Of a stretch of DNA of 64,000 nt, positions 23,843-37,481 are shown one piece after another. The position numbers and the translations under genes are program-made. This DNA is from Auanema rhodensis (taxonomy: Eukaryota > Nematoda > Chromadorea > Rhabditida > Rhabditidae): positions 16,876,501-16,940,500 of the forward strand of contig OZ059896.1 in the NCBI GenBank assembly GCA_964057225.1. Direction: 5' to 3'. Position 1 is the first letter of the stretch. Every line of letters begins with the position of its first letter. The notes under the pieces are model-generated. The model worked only from the letters and a program-made list of their open reading frames with translations, made no database searches and was not told the origin of the DNA.

Positions 23843-24429
23843 TGAAAAACACTTTCCAATATTTCCAATTTAAAAATCTTAAAACGTGGTGATAAATATA
23901 AATAATTTTAAATTTTTAGTTATTTACCAAAAACTGCTTTATTTCAAAATATCGGATAAAAGTGATAATAAAGAAACCCAAATAGGCATCTGAATACTAA
24001 GATTAGGTTAAATGTAAGTTAATTGTGGAAATGTTTAACAAGGAGATTCGTGTAAATTCATTGAAATCAATCTATACTTTGCCGTATCGTCTATTATCTC
24101 AAACTATACAAGGTATATATGTGCATAATAGACAGAAGTTTATTTGAAAATCAGCTGGATGCTAAAAACAGAAAAAAAAATTTTTTTTTCAGGAATACTA
24201 CACTACATGAATTTTTGTAGTTTCATTGTATGTTTTATATACAAAAATAGAATGTATCAAAAGGAAATATTATTAAAATTTGTTCAATTTTTATAGTTTT
24301 ATAATCAAAAGTTGTATTAATAGATACATACCTATATGCAATATAACAAATTCGATTATTTTTATTTCAAATTTATCTTCATCTCTTTTCTACCATGTAG
24401 ATTCTATATATCAGTTATCTCTCAATCTC

Positions 24430-24431
<2 letters not shown>

Positions 24432-24462
<31 letters not shown>
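24432..24462 (+). repeat. (CT)n microsatellite
   Basis: A perfect (CT)n array of about 15 units in non-coding DNA. Confidence 0.9.
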
Positions 24463-24464
<2 letters not shown>

Positions 24465-26244
24465 AATTTTCTCTCATCCCCTTCTATCTCTTTCTCTAAT
24501 GGTTTTGAAACATTTCTGATTTTGAAATTTATGTAGTTCATATTGAATTTTTACGAATTTAACTAATAACTTTTTTTTTCATTTTACATAATTCTCAAGT
24601 AATAAGTAGAAAACTATTTTATTTTCTCAAAAGGAAATTTTTAATTATTATTTTTTATCTATATTTCGTTATTGTTATAAGTAAGTTAATTAATAAAATA
24701 TTCGTTCTTCTTAAACTTCTGTCATAATTTTTGTAGAGATGTATATATTTGTCTTATTGAGCTAATCAAGATATGAAAAAAATTAATATTTCAATAAATT
24801 GAAGTGAAACGACGAAAGACAAATTGAAAGGAAGAAGAAGCGGTTGTTGTCTCATTAAGCATTGCTTTAAGCATTAACATGACCATGATCGACAACTTTT
24901 CTATCTAATTCTATTCGTTGAAGTAGTAGGGGAGTAGCATAAGATAGGAATGTTCAACTTCATTGCTAGATGAGAAGCACGAATGTATGAATTATCCCCT
25001 TATTTCTATTTAAGCTTTTACATAGTTGATATCAGTTGTCTTCTAAAAATGTTTCCATCAGAGACATCTGTATATTTATATAATTGACTTGTATGTTCTT
25101 GCTGTTTTGCTCAAGCACTGAACCAAGTACTTGATCACATCACTGATTATGCTTCAATTTATAATTTCTTTTCAATTTTGTATTTTCTATTAGAATTAAG
25201 CTATTGCTCGTAGCCTCTATACGTAGCCGTATCTCTACATCTAGATCCACTACATCATCATATAAGAAGTTTTTGTTTGTCATTTTCTATTATGACAATA
25301 GAGCAAAAAAAAAGATTTATTTGAGTAAAAACGTGTAGAAATAGTTTTTTATCCTTTTCAACAGATAAATAGCCTTAGAACAACATTGAAAGTTCTTTTT
25401 AATCCGCCTGAGGCTATATTATCAGATTTAGAACAGAAAAAAACGATGAAGGCGATGAAGAGAACGAAGACATACACCTACCTCGCTCTTCGTTTTCATT
25501 ACTTTCTCCTCATTTGGAACCTTTTCTTTTCAAGTTTTTATTTCTTTTTGCCTATTTATAACGCTATATAGATTTAGCATTGAATTCGAGAACTGCGTCA
25601 GTACTTATGCGATATCAATATACAAAGCTCTCAAACACTATTTGGTAATATCATTTCTTTCGAAGATATTATTTACCTTTTAATCGTCATTACAAGAAAA
25701 AAAAATTCCAAAGATTTGTCTTCTTTATCTTTTTTTACGAAGAGTTTTCTGGGGTATCTATTCTTTGATTGAGAAATATCATATAGGCTTGAGATATTCT
25801 TTAATTTTTGCTTTACCTTACTTTTGAAAGAACTTTTTGCCAATAGTCTAGCCAAGAGCATTTCTTTCATTTCAAAGTTTTTAAATAATTATCAAAATAA
25901 GCTGATTTCACTAATGAACATGATTATAATATATTTCATAACGATAAACTCATTAAATCCCCTTTTAAAGTTCTAAATCTAATACAAAATATCTATACAG
26001 ATAATCATAATTTCTTTATCAATATCTAATAAAGTTTATCACTATTTAATATAATTAAAACTAGGAATATAAGAAGAGATTTTCATCATATGGTTATAAT
26101 TTATCAGAAAATTTTAATTCAAAGTATTGTAATAAATTGATAATTTCAATTGGGTTATCATTTATAAAATTATATTATAAATAGTTTTATTATAGCAAAA
26201 TCTATTAATATTTCTGTCTACCTCAACATTTCTTAGTCCACCTT

Positions 26245-26246
<2 letters not shown>

Positions 26247-26314
<68 letters not shown>

Positions 26315-26335
26315 TCTTCCTCTTCCTCTCCCTTC
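26247..26335 (+). repeat. (TC)n array passing into a CTTCCT repeat
   Basis: A perfect (TC)n array of about 32 units (26247-26310) is followed by several TTCCTC hexamer units, forming one long pyrimidine tract. Confidence 0.95.
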
Positions 26336-28560
26336 ATTTCTCTCTTAACATATGCATTTCCCTACAAGTGTTTAGAGTTTAACTTAGCTAAATACAAACA
26401 AATTTTCAACAAATTTTCAACAAATTTCTTTATTTCCGCTTTTTCTTAAGACATCTTCACTCTTAAATATGAGAAGTTTTGGTCGGATCAAAGTCGTAGA
26501 AAGCTCTTCTGCATGGCAATTGCAGTTTGATTTAAAACTCATTATGTGATTCTTCGTCTTTAGGTTATTTGACACTATATAGAGATATATAACACATAGA
26601 AATATTCTCTAGTCTTTCTACTGGATACCGACCAACGCAGGAATAGCTTTCATCGAATTTCCTGCAATAGCTTAATATGCCTTTGACGTCAATACTTTTT
26701 TATTTTCGTTTAGAACCCATTTTTATCAACTGACCGGATTCTGAACAAAATTTCAATTTTTTTTACAAAAAGAAGTTTACTATGCTGCTTTGGAAGTTTT
26801 TAAAAGTATCTACTTTTAAAAATGAGCGTTTATGTATTCAGAATTCTTTTTTTTTTGAAATTCAAAAAGGTGGAGCATAAGATAGTTTTCTCACTCCAGA
26901 GAAGAATGATTATTTGAGATTGTTGGTAATTAAATTCAAAATTGAATGGGTGGCTATGTGGATTAAAACTTGACGTCATGAGTTGTATGTCTGTGCTCCT
27001 GACGTGACCCTTGCTTATGCTAATTTGAAAGTTCCAACAGGTCAACTTCAAGCATAAGCTGATGAAGCAGCTTATTGCCGGAGGCGTAAAAAAGGGTGTT
27101 AGCAGATGTCGACAATCAAGATGTGTGCGACAGGTTTAAGACTGAAAGTAAACTCAAAAAAGCGTAACCGGAAATTAGAAAATATATAAACGAGTATTTA
27201 AAATTCTTTTTCTCTACTTATTTTTATTTTTTCATGTTTTGTGAAAAAAGAAAAAGACAAAAAATGAAAGAATGAATGAATTCAATATTCACAGATATCA
27301 GAAAATCTTTTTTTCATTGTCCTAATTAAGCTGTTGAGCACACACAGATATACAACGTTTAACTTTTTCCAATTCATTTCGTCATTTGATTATGCTCCTT
27401 AAGCATCAGCAAATGCTCACAATGCTCTATGAAATGCCGTAGATAGATGAAGACATCAATCTGCTGCACACACATGCATATACGTATCTTCGGCCGTCGG
27501 CTATCTATCCAGATGAATCCATTCAACCTGTCTCATCATGTCATATCCGCTGTTTCCATGTGATTTACATTTCTTGATAATTTCGATTAAATTCTGTGTT
27601 CCACAGTTCAACAGTATGTCCAGAAAAAAAAAGAAAATAAGAAAAGATTGGCGGGAGATATGTTATACAATGCATTCATGCAATATTACCTGTGCGATAA
27701 ACTAACTGTTCTCATTGATGCTTTCAAGTGCTCTTCAACTTACTATCTTGTATCCTCATTATATAGTACATAGTACATCATTCAGTGAACAAATTCAAAC
27801 ACTTTTTCATTTTCATCTATTTTTTAATCTTTTTCTTTCAATCTGATCTTTCAATTAGAATTTCTTAGAAAATTTGGATTTTTTTTTGGCATAAGCACCA
27901 GATGGCATTCAGTAGCTTTCAAAACACCTAGTTAGTAGATTTCTTTTCTCTGAACTCTAAATTGTTTGAATATGATAATGTGCTAATATACTTAGAACAT
28001 ATTGTTACAGTTACTATAAATAATTTATTCAAAAATAAGCTTATATAAAAAATTTTTCTCTATTTCTAACTGGTTCTCTCCTTATTCCTCTCTATCTATC
28101 CATTTATCTATATCTTTTTTTGAATTAACTCATTTCTTCTTTATTTTTTTTTAATTGGCGCTTCTTTTCATTTCTATCTTAGACATGATAACACTACACT
28201 TTCAAATCAGAATATATAATATATAATATAATGGTAAATAATGCGTAAACAGGTCATTTTCCATTTTTTTTCCAAGAAAACTAAGAAAAAAAATAAAAAA
28301 TTCTTGAATATATTTATTCCTCAACAACATAAATGTTTCTTTTTCCATTTTTTCTTCATCAACTTGTATCCGATTAGTTGTAATCATTTGCGCATGCTTG
28401 AAGTACGTGAACAATACTTGACGCAGTTTACGTGAAACGCATTATGAATCTAGCTCATTTGGCTCGATGTGGGCACACAGTACTGTTGTTATATTACCTC
28501 TACGTTTAAAAGCCTCCTCCCCTTTTTTCGGTTATTGCAAACCTCTCTTTCTTTTTGGAT

Positions 28561-28608
28561 CCTCTCTCTCTCTCTTTCTTTCTCTTTCTCTCTCTCTCTC
28601 TCTCTCTC
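28561..28608 (+). repeat. interrupted (CT)n microsatellite
   Basis: CT-rich tract with CTTT interruptions and a perfect 3' part. Confidence 0.9.
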
Positions 28609-29120
28609 TACTTCACATTACCTCTATACAACCTTTTACTTTTTTATTGAATTCTTCTAACATACATTATTCCACAATGAAATCTTTTACTTGCTTTCTC
28701 GATCAACTCACAGAAACTTGGCTTCATGCTATTTTCGACATTAACCCAATAATCACATATATAAAGAGCATCAAACCTTCATTAAACTGTTTAAGAATTT
28801 AGCTGAGCTGTTCCTTTTGTCTATTTCTATTGACTTAAATTTCTTAATTACAATTTTGATTCCCTTTTTCTCTTTGGAAAAAAATATTAAATTAAATTAA
28901 AAGCCAATTTTCCGAACGATTAGCAGCTTCATTTCGTGTTCAGCTTCAAAATCCGAATTCTTGTCCCCTCACTCGACTTTCTTTGACCATCTTTCACTCA
29001 GTTTCTTAAATTTCTTCTCAACTTCCCGATTTCAAATGAAGATCTTTATTAACTTTTAAATATCCATTGGTTTCTAGCAAAAGCCCAAAATGTATTATGA
29101 ACTTTCCTATAAAATTGTTA

Positions 29121-29402
<282 letters not shown>

Positions 29403-30510
29403 TCTTTTTTTACTTTCATTCTACGGTATAAGTCATTTCAGCCTGTCATGATATTACCTTTAGGCCGTTCAACCTGAAGAAGAAAAAATATATTTTTTGG
29501 AAAATGCTCAAAATTCTTCGTTTTTCTTGAATTCAACATTTCCACCCTCTGAGCCCCTCCTCATTTTTCTCTTCCCATCTCTCTATTTCTCTTTTTCTCT
29601 CTTAATATCCATACATAAACCTCGTTATCCTATTGCCTTTCTATCAAACCCTATTTTTCTCTATGCTCTAATTATTCATGATATTAATACGCTCTAGTGA
29701 ATTATAACCTTTTAATATGAAAACTAGACGTCATTATTAGTTTATTTAAATTTTCAAATTTTATCAGTTCTCTACAACTTTGACATACTCATGAAATCAA
29801 ATTTAGCTTTAGCTACCACTTTCCCAATTTAACATTTGGTAATTTTGGAAGAAATATAGACCAAAATCCACAATTCCTGTCATGCAACGATTAGCTAGAG
29901 CAATATCACTTAATATATTTAGATATAAACGCAAATTATCAGAACCAAACATCATTTGTCACTGATTCTTCTAAATATTTTTTCCGGCAAAAGTTTTTTG
30001 GATTTTTTTCTCTTCTTTTCTCTCCGCCCTCATATCAATTTTAATAATTTTTTGTCGTCTCAATAGATGATATGATGCTGAAACATATTTTGGCTATTTA
30101 CATAATATAGCTTATAATATGCTTTAATTTTTCTTCAATATTTAGATACATGGAATTTTTTTTTATATTTTCTTTTGGTTCATTGCACAGATTTTTTTTT
30201 CAACCAACTATTTCTGATCATGTTTCAATCTCTTTTTGTCAGTTTAGGTCATATTCTTTTCTCTTTTTGAGTTGTTTACGGACATAAGAGCAAACTAATT
30301 CTCAACTAATTGGTCCCGAAGTGGGGCTGATCCTCCCACAGATATACTGTACTTGATTCTTTTTATACCTATCTCTTCATCTTTATATATCCAATTGTTT
30401 CTAAGCTCAAAAAAAATCAGAAAAAGTTCCCTTTGCACTTGTATATGCATAGTTACATACATTTGCACCTTTGATTTGCCTCTCTCTCTTTTCCGCTTTG
30501 TAACTCTCTT

Positions 30511-30526
30511 TCCCCCTCTCTCTCTC

Positions 30527-30617
<91 letters not shown>

Positions 30618-30620
30618 TTC
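30511..30620 (+). repeat. (CT)n array with CCTC interruptions
   Basis: A pyrimidine tract of about 110 bases, mostly (CT)n, with two CTCCTC breaks near its start and CTTTC breaks near its end. Confidence 0.95.
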
Positions 30621-31218
30621 GTTATAACTCATTTCCATCTCTCTCTTCATAGAACTGTACCCATATTAGCCCGGATCAAATTGAGAAATCTAGAAAGAGC
30701 ATTTCATTCATAATGACATTTTACAAGAAAATGTTCTTTGATTCAAAGATTTATGAGTTTTTCCATTAAATCATATGCTAAATTATAATTTACAAATTTC
30801 TTTATTCCACTGAATTTACAGATCAAATAACTACATGTAGATAATGACTATTTATATTCACCTAGGCTTTTGCTGTCACCTCGTCCTAAATGTCTTCAGA
30901 TGACCCATGAGTATTTTAGAAAATTTCGTTTAGAAGACATTATGTAATAATCGTCATATTAAATGAAAAAAGTTGTAAAAATACAAAATATGATGATCTC
31001 TGATAAGAAATTTAATTGTGAATTGATTTTTATTTTTACTTATGTATATATATATTTTCCTTATATGTTATAAACATACGTAGATCACTGTTTGCTAGTG
31101 TTTCTATGATCCCACGAGATCTTCTATAACTAATTTCATATATAACTTAACTCATTTATACTCTTCACTGTTTCTATCTCTGTATAATTTACTTTTAAGA
31201 GTTTGATATCATCCAACA

Positions 31219-31802
31219 ATGGTATTAAGAATGATTAGATGGGAAAACAAATTTTCTATGGGGATGAATCTGCTGATTGTTCTACTGCTTGGGCCATATT
31301 TTCTGTAAGCTTTTAAATAAATAAGACAATAGTATACATGTTTAAATATTTTACAACAAAATTCTTTCATTTAAAACTTAAAACAAGCTTCTATTTTTCA
31401 GAACAAACGTAGACGGAAGAAAAATGAAACCTAGGTAAGTTTCTTAGAAAAAAAAACAATTTTTTTTCGGATTTTACAAAACAAAACAATATTGTATAAA
31501 AAAATAATTAAGAATATTTCTACTATTAATTTTCTTCATTCAAACTAAAATAATGAGGTTTATCCAAATAATTTTGTAAATATGATGAGCTTTATGTTGA
31601 AAAGACATTGTAAAAGTTTGTTTATAAAAAGTAAATATATTTAATCTTTGGTATTTTTGCATACAAATTATAATTTCACAGTCTTCGACCTACTCTTTCT
31701 AGCCATCGTTCTTCGTTTTCCTACTCATCTGTATTTCTTTGGAAAATGACCTTATTTCAAAAGAAAATAAAGAAAATGAAGCAAGCAACAAAGGAAATTT
31801 AA
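31219..31802 (+). CDS. possible small secreted peptide precursor (three exons)
   Basis: Tentative exons 31219-31304, 31402-31434 and 31682-31802 join in phase to 79 residues plus TAA. An internal Met at residue 16 starts a good signal-peptide-like run (MNLLIVLLLGPYF) followed by TNVDGRKMKP, where a signal peptidase site is plausible. The first two junctions have good GTAAGC and GTAAGT donors and TTTTTCAG and TTTCACAG acceptors. A TTTTAAG acceptor lies 18 bases before the ATG. The third exon reads as Ser- and Lys-rich sequence with no known motif, and a longer open frame overlaps it in another phase (31739-32059), so its true frame is uncertain. It could encode a neuropeptide-like or other short secreted product, or be spurious. 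Confidence 0.35.
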
Positions 31803-32131
31803 AGCAGAAAATGATGATGAACAGTGATGCTGATGATGATGTACTATGTATTTCGTTATTGTTCATCTGTTCTGATTTACATCGTCAATATCGTCTCTAT
31901 GTGTATACGATGTTGAGGGTAAAACATGAATATGGCCTTCCAGTAGAAAAGGAGAAGCTGAAGATGCAGCACAACTTGGTCCCCTTTTCTATTTCCAGCT
32001 TTTTGAGTAAAATTTTTTCGCCTCTTAACTATAAGAATTTATTCTTGCTGAAAAAGTAGAAATAGAGAAATGAAAAAAAATGAAAGAAGAATGTACAAAG
32101 AGTGAAACCATGACTAGATATGTGCGAGAAA

Positions 32132-32162
<31 letters not shown>

Positions 32163-33082
32163 AATGCATTAGATAGAAGGAGAAAAAAAGTAGAGAGAGT
32201 TAAGATTTGAGAGAGAATATTCTCTGAATAATAAGAAATATAATAAGGAAATACTTTACTAATATCAGAGTGCTCATTGAATGAATTAGAATGGACAGTC
32301 TCATGTAAAGATCTTTTGTGTGAAATCTATTTAGTCAGATTAACATCTTCACCTTCTACTGCATTTTTCATTAGATACTTTTACATTTCGTTGCAATATG
32401 CTGTTGGTCCTTTTTCTTCTTCTTCTTCTTCTCGTCGTCGTCTACTTCTTCATGCTGCTCCTGCTGCTGCTTCTTCTGCCTCTCTTCTTTTCTTCCCCAT
32501 CTTATATATCCTACCAGTCACAAGCTTTAAAGCTTCATGATGAAGCCAAGCTTTGGTCATCGCAGGAGAAGAGCTCTTGCTTAAGCAACATCCAGACCAC
32601 AAGGCGAGCCATCAACTGTTTTCTCGCTTCTCAACAATTTTTTTCTTTCTTTGCCCACTTTTTCGTTTGTCCTCTCATAACCTTTGCAATGACACTGAGT
32701 ACTCCACTCAGCACCAGCTTTACCTGCTTCTTTCCGAAGAAGATCAAACGTTAATATCCCTCTCCATGCGTTTTTGTGCTCCTCAAAAAATCATCTTCAG
32801 CTCAAAAATGCAAAAATACGTTTTCAACTTATAGCTCCATTAGCTTTTTCACTTCTTCACAATGTGTCCTTCCAGAAAGCTAGTGTAGCTTCTAGTTTAA
32901 ATATAGTCCAATGTTCAGAAATTCCCTCATGGAATCTGATATCTTCTAGTTGAAGTTTTTTTAGTCTAATGCTTAATTAGGCAAACATATCTATTTAAAG
33001 CATTTCAAGAATATTGTTCAAATCCATTATGTAGAAATGAACAAAAATTATAATTTTTTAATTATTCTAAAAAAAACTGTAA

Positions 33083-33120
33083 TAAGTTCAAGTTTAAGTT
33101 TAAGTTTAAGTTTAAGTTTA
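33083..33120. repeat. short (AAGTTT)n hexamer array
   Basis: Five to six tandem copies of AAGTTT, the first diverged to AAGTTC. The unit differs from the usual nematode telomere unit TTAGGC. Confidence 0.85.
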
Positions 33121-33682
33121 CTTATTATACGTTTTATATTTATTTTTTTAATAAATTTACATCATTTTTATATGTAAATAATATAAAAGGAAAATATTTG
33201 GTTAGAAAAATTAGATATTCCTCATGTTTGATATATCAATATGCATAGCTATTCACACATTTATTAATCAAGTATCTTTTCCTCCTTTTATATTGTTATA
33301 CGTATATAGATATATTGTCATCAAAAGCCATCTTATACACCTTATATCATGTTTTCTTTCTTAATTTTTTTTATAATTCATATAAATCTTCAATTAACTA
33401 AATATATATATATATATATATATTTGAAGCTTAGATCACAATATATGCATATTGACTGTCTCCATATCTACCTCCTGTTTCTAAACATCATAGCTAATTG
33501 TATTTATTTTATAGGTTAACCTCTAAAATATACGAGAAAAGTAGAAATATTCTTTAAGCAATCAGTAATCTTTCCAAACAAAAACATATTTTAAAAGGAA
33601 AGAATAAACTGTTTTCAACTTATAATAAACTAAAAACATCTGTAAAGCTGGACAATCTTTGAAGCCGTTTCATAAGGAAACA

Positions 33683-33754
33683 ATGAATTTTTTCAGTATA
33701 AATTACACGGGTAATATGGAATATGATATGATGAATTTCGTTCGTCAGAAAGGA
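33683..33754 (+). CDS. possible alternative first exon of the GPCR at 34745
   Basis: ATG at 33683 opens 24 codons with an N-glycosylation sequon (NYT) and ends at a strong GGA|GTAAGT donor in phase 0, matching the phase-0 acceptor TTTGCAG just before 34745. If used, it would lengthen the extracellular N-terminus by 24 residues across a 990-base intron. Equally, the acceptor at 34744 may receive a spliced leader and this exon may be spurious. Confidence 0.4.
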
Positions 33755-34737
33755 GTAAGTTTGAATTCAATTTTATATTTTACTTTCATTTATAATGTTT
33801 ATGCCAAAATCTTTGTATTGGATGTTAACATAACAGCTTGAGAGGTAGTGAGGAAGAGTGGACATTATTGAAAATCTACAGAGAGAACAAGAGAGAGAAA
33901 CAGAGATAGTTGTGTTAATGATAATGTGTACAAGTCTTTCGATCTTTTTTTTGCATAACAATCTCAGACTGTCATTGATATTATAAGATAGAGAGAAAGC
34001 CAACATTCAATTTGCACTTTTCTATCTGTCTGCGCGTACTTATCCTTTTGTTTCATTTTGATATAAAAATCTTTTTTCTACTCTAAGAACATATAATGAA
34101 TAGAATTTGGAATAACTTTTCATCATTAGCGGAGAAGCAACGAAAGACCAATAAGAACTCAGAAACTTTTAATCTTTCTCTCTATCTTTCTTTCTCTTAA
34201 GAGTTTAAAAGTCAAAATCTCTTTCCTTCTATTTCTCTCTTCCATTCTACGGAGCAGACCCGGTTAAACTCACCAGTTTGCAGCGCTTACGGATGGTTCA
34301 ATTAAGGAAAAAATTCGTGAATCTGATGAGAAATTGTAATAAAACTTAATGAAAGTTAGATGAGTCTTACCGCCGAACGAAAGATGAGAGGATTCATGGT
34401 CTAGATTGTAATAGACATATCTTTTGCAATGTGATTAACCCAATCGTAAGATGAGATGTTTTAATTATGTTTTTACATGCCACAGAGGGTGGCAGAGGAT
34501 GCACTTCGTTAGCTTGTTACTCTAACTAAGAATCTGATATTCGACTCCAAATCACAATGCTTTGAATTTGAGCAAAAAAGTAGCCAAACAGCACAATTGC
34601 ACTAAGCCTGAAGAGCATATGTGATATGAACATTATAAATACTTCAACCTCTCGAAATGCTGTAGTAAATATGTTGAACTATCCCCCAAAATCAAGATAT
34701 AATGACAGATTGCAAGAAACTAACTAATGGTATACGA

Positions 34738-34744
34738 TTTGCAG
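34738..34744 (+). other. acceptor directly before the GPCR ATG
   Basis: ATTTGCAG immediately precedes the ATG at 34745. It is either a spliced-leader acceptor or the 3' splice site of an intron starting at 33755. Confidence 0.55.
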
Positions 34745-37237
34745 ATGCTTCATAACTGCACAATGGAACATATCTCCATTTCAAAACAATTTGATACATT
34801 TGCTACAAGATATATCTTGCCATTCTACTTTGTGTTTGGAGCCATAGGAAATGTTCTTAACCTCTGTGTTCTTCTCACAATGAATTCTGAAATGAGTGTG
34901 GTAAGTAAAACGATAGTTCAACTGAGCCGATCTGATTACAACCGTTCAAATAATCATTTATATTCAGAAAAATGAACAAAAGAATGAAAAAAAAGATTTT
35001 TTTTCTTGAATTTTTGTATTTCACGTGGGTGCACGTGACTTGGCAACAGCTATGCTAATTTTCCGCCTCATGTCACCCACATCATTAAATTTTCAAAAAT
35101 TAGAATATCAAACTAGCAATTTACTTGTTCCAGTAATTTATATTAATAGATATATATAATGTCATTTTTTTTCGATTTAAGGCAAATATTCTGTTTGCTG
35201 GGGTTGCGCTAGCAGATTTAAGTCTTCTTATCACTATGACGACATCAGTAGTAGCTGCATGGCCATACTTTTACACAAAAAATACGATGAGGTAACGATA
35301 TATTGTATATATAAATAGAGATAGATATAAGCTCAATTCTGATGTATATAGTTAAGGAAAAAATAATTTATTTTTCATAAAAAAAAATGATCAAAATTCG
35401 GCCTGAAATTAGTTTTTTCGTTTTCGTAATAGCTATGATTTTGCAAAAAAAAAAGAATATAATTGGAAAAAAACAGATTGCTGCGCGATAAGCACGATGA
35501 TGAATATAGGATTTTTATTTCGCCAGGAAGAAAATAAAATTGAAGTATAAACTAACACAAAAAAAAAGTTTTTTTTAATTGGGGTTTATATATTTTTAAA
35601 TTATATATTCAAATATTTTAGATGGTTTTTCTATCATACACATTTTTTAAATGTAATGTTAGTAAATGTTTTCTTATGTATCTCTTCATGGTTTGTGTCG
35701 GCTATTTCAATCGAAAGGTAGATTATATAACTGATAGATTTTTAAATAATTAGAATAATAATAATAATTATTATTATTATTATTTAATATACTATATAAA
35801 TGTTTGTAAAATTTGAGTTTTTCTTGTAGATATCTTAGTATTCGTGACCCAATACGAATACATCGTCGTCGAAATTACAAATGGAGAGTTCATTTCATGA
35901 TTATTGGAATAATAATTGGCTCTCTGGCATTAAACTGGTATCATCTTTTTGAGTATCGTTATTCATATACAAGAATATGTGGAAACAAATATTTATTTGG
36001 TCTCATTCATTCCTTAGAAGCGGTAACTCAAACACAAATTAGCAAAGCATAAACATTTCGATCGTATTTCAGCTACAGCCTCACTTTCCGGACGTTCCAA
36101 CATGGCTGCTTCGACCAATTTCTATAAGTAAACTGGCTCATGTACTCACCAGAATTACAAATGATATTATTAATGATAGATATAATTTTATAGATGTTCC
36201 TGGCTGTTTTCATACCGATATCCTTAATTGCTGTTCTGAATGTGAGAATAATATACATGTTAAAGAAAAGCCGACGATTAATTGATGCCAGTCAAGACAA
36301 CAACTACAGTAGAGCTGTTTATAGGTTAGCTCTTTTTTAAATATATTCTAAGCAATCATTATAAGTAGTGATAGTAGTAAGCTTTACTACACACACACGC
36401 ACACACAGATACAGATTACTATTTTTTTTTTCAAATTATAAATATCCTACAAAACAATTTTTTTTACAGAAATTCTAGAAGTACGAGTACGGAAGATGCT
36501 CGACAAAGAAGGGATCGTAAAATTACTATTACGGTAGCAACTATTGTTAGTTGTTACATAATAACTCATGTAAGCATAAACTTAAAATAACTCTTCCACT
36601 ATTTAAGAATTGTCTTTCTTCTTTTCTCAGAATAAAACTATTTTTTACATGCTTACAGGCTCCATCCGCAACTCCATTCATAATTGAAATTCTAAATGTT
36701 GACGGTCCAACTTGGATGAAATTCTATGGTAATACAGTTCTTACATATTGGCTATTATGTGGAAAGGTATGATAGTTGCAAAGTTAATACAGATTAAATC
36801 GAACTTGATACTCAGGTAATGAACTTTGTACTCTTCTGCTTGACATCTCGAAGCTTCCGATCACGATTACGTATCTTCTTCAAACTTCGTTGTGATAGGA
36901 TTGTAAGTTCTATTTGAAATAGTTATCAATATTCACTTATTTGTGAAACGATTATAAGAAAAATCCATATTATAGAAGATACGATTCGGTTTGAAAATAG
37001 GGAAGAAGTACTCGAATGTTTCTAATTCCACGGGACGTGTCCAATCATTACGACTGTTGTCCCCGGTACGTGAAGTTTCTTTAACCAATCCAATAGCTCC
37101 GAAAGGTAATCAAGAACATATTTGACTTTATATTTCCATTTTTTATTCAAATTCATCAAATCAAAAAGTTTTACTTTATTCTGACATGCCAAATGAAACG
37201 TTTTTCAGACAAAAAAGGACGAATTCGCTCCGTATAA
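34745..37237 (+). CDS. rhodopsin-family orphan GPCR, peptide-receptor type (11 exons)
   Basis: Exons: 34745-34900, 35182-35291, 35622-35717, 35830-36022, 36073-36141, 36194-36324, 36470-36569, 36659-36766, 36816-36902, 36976-37105 and 37209-37237, giving 402 residues plus TAA. N4 is in a glycosylation sequon. TM1 carries GAIGN (N36), TM2 LAD (D64), and TM3 ends ERY (120-122) in place of DRY. TM5 has VFIPISLIAVLN (P216), TM6 ends in HAPSATPF, and TM7 has KVMNFVLFCLTS instead of NPxxY. The long ECL2 carries C161-region cysteine, but I see no TM3 partner cysteine. Basic ICL3 (KKSRRL, RQRRDRK) and a Ser-rich tail follow. These departures recall nematode FMRFamide or other peptide receptors, but I cannot name the subfamily. 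It acts at the plasma membrane; ligand unknown. The donor after exon 5 (CAT|GTACTC) was chosen because it keeps phase into TM5; the better-looking GTAAAC at 36135 would break it. The gene converges on the phosphatase gene. Confidence 0.82.
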
Positions 37238-37448
37238 CTATGAACCGATGACGTAAATATTCCTACATTGCGTCCTTCTTCAAAACCTCGCATGAAGCCC
37301 AGTCAAAAAGCAGCTTATTTCTTTTCGTCTTCCTTCTTTTCCATCTTGTTCATCTGACGAACATTGTTTTCTTTTTGTTTGTTTCTTTTCCGTTGACGCA
37401 TATTACATGTAATTTACAGTTCTTTTCTCATATTCAGATATATTATAT

Positions 37449-37481
<33 letters not shown>

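Larger units (their letters stand above)
31803..34744. other. intergenic region before the second GPCR
   Basis: No firm gene. Contents include a GA tract at 32136-32163, a less AT-rich stretch at about 32400-32760 with three overlapping unrecognised open frames, and a hexamer array at 33083-33120. A possible 5' exon for the downstream GPCR lies at 33683-33754. Confidence 0.5.

Noticed and set aside
32398-32834. Three overlapping open frames in a less AT-rich stretch
   Set aside because: All three frames are open over much of the stretch, dominated by CTT/CTG repeats at the start. No frame shows a recognised domain or clear splice sites.
34490-34580. Possible tRNA, because of TTCGACTCC near a stem-like region
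   Set aside because: I could not pair acceptor and D arms convincingly or place an anticodon; tRNAscan-SE would settle it.
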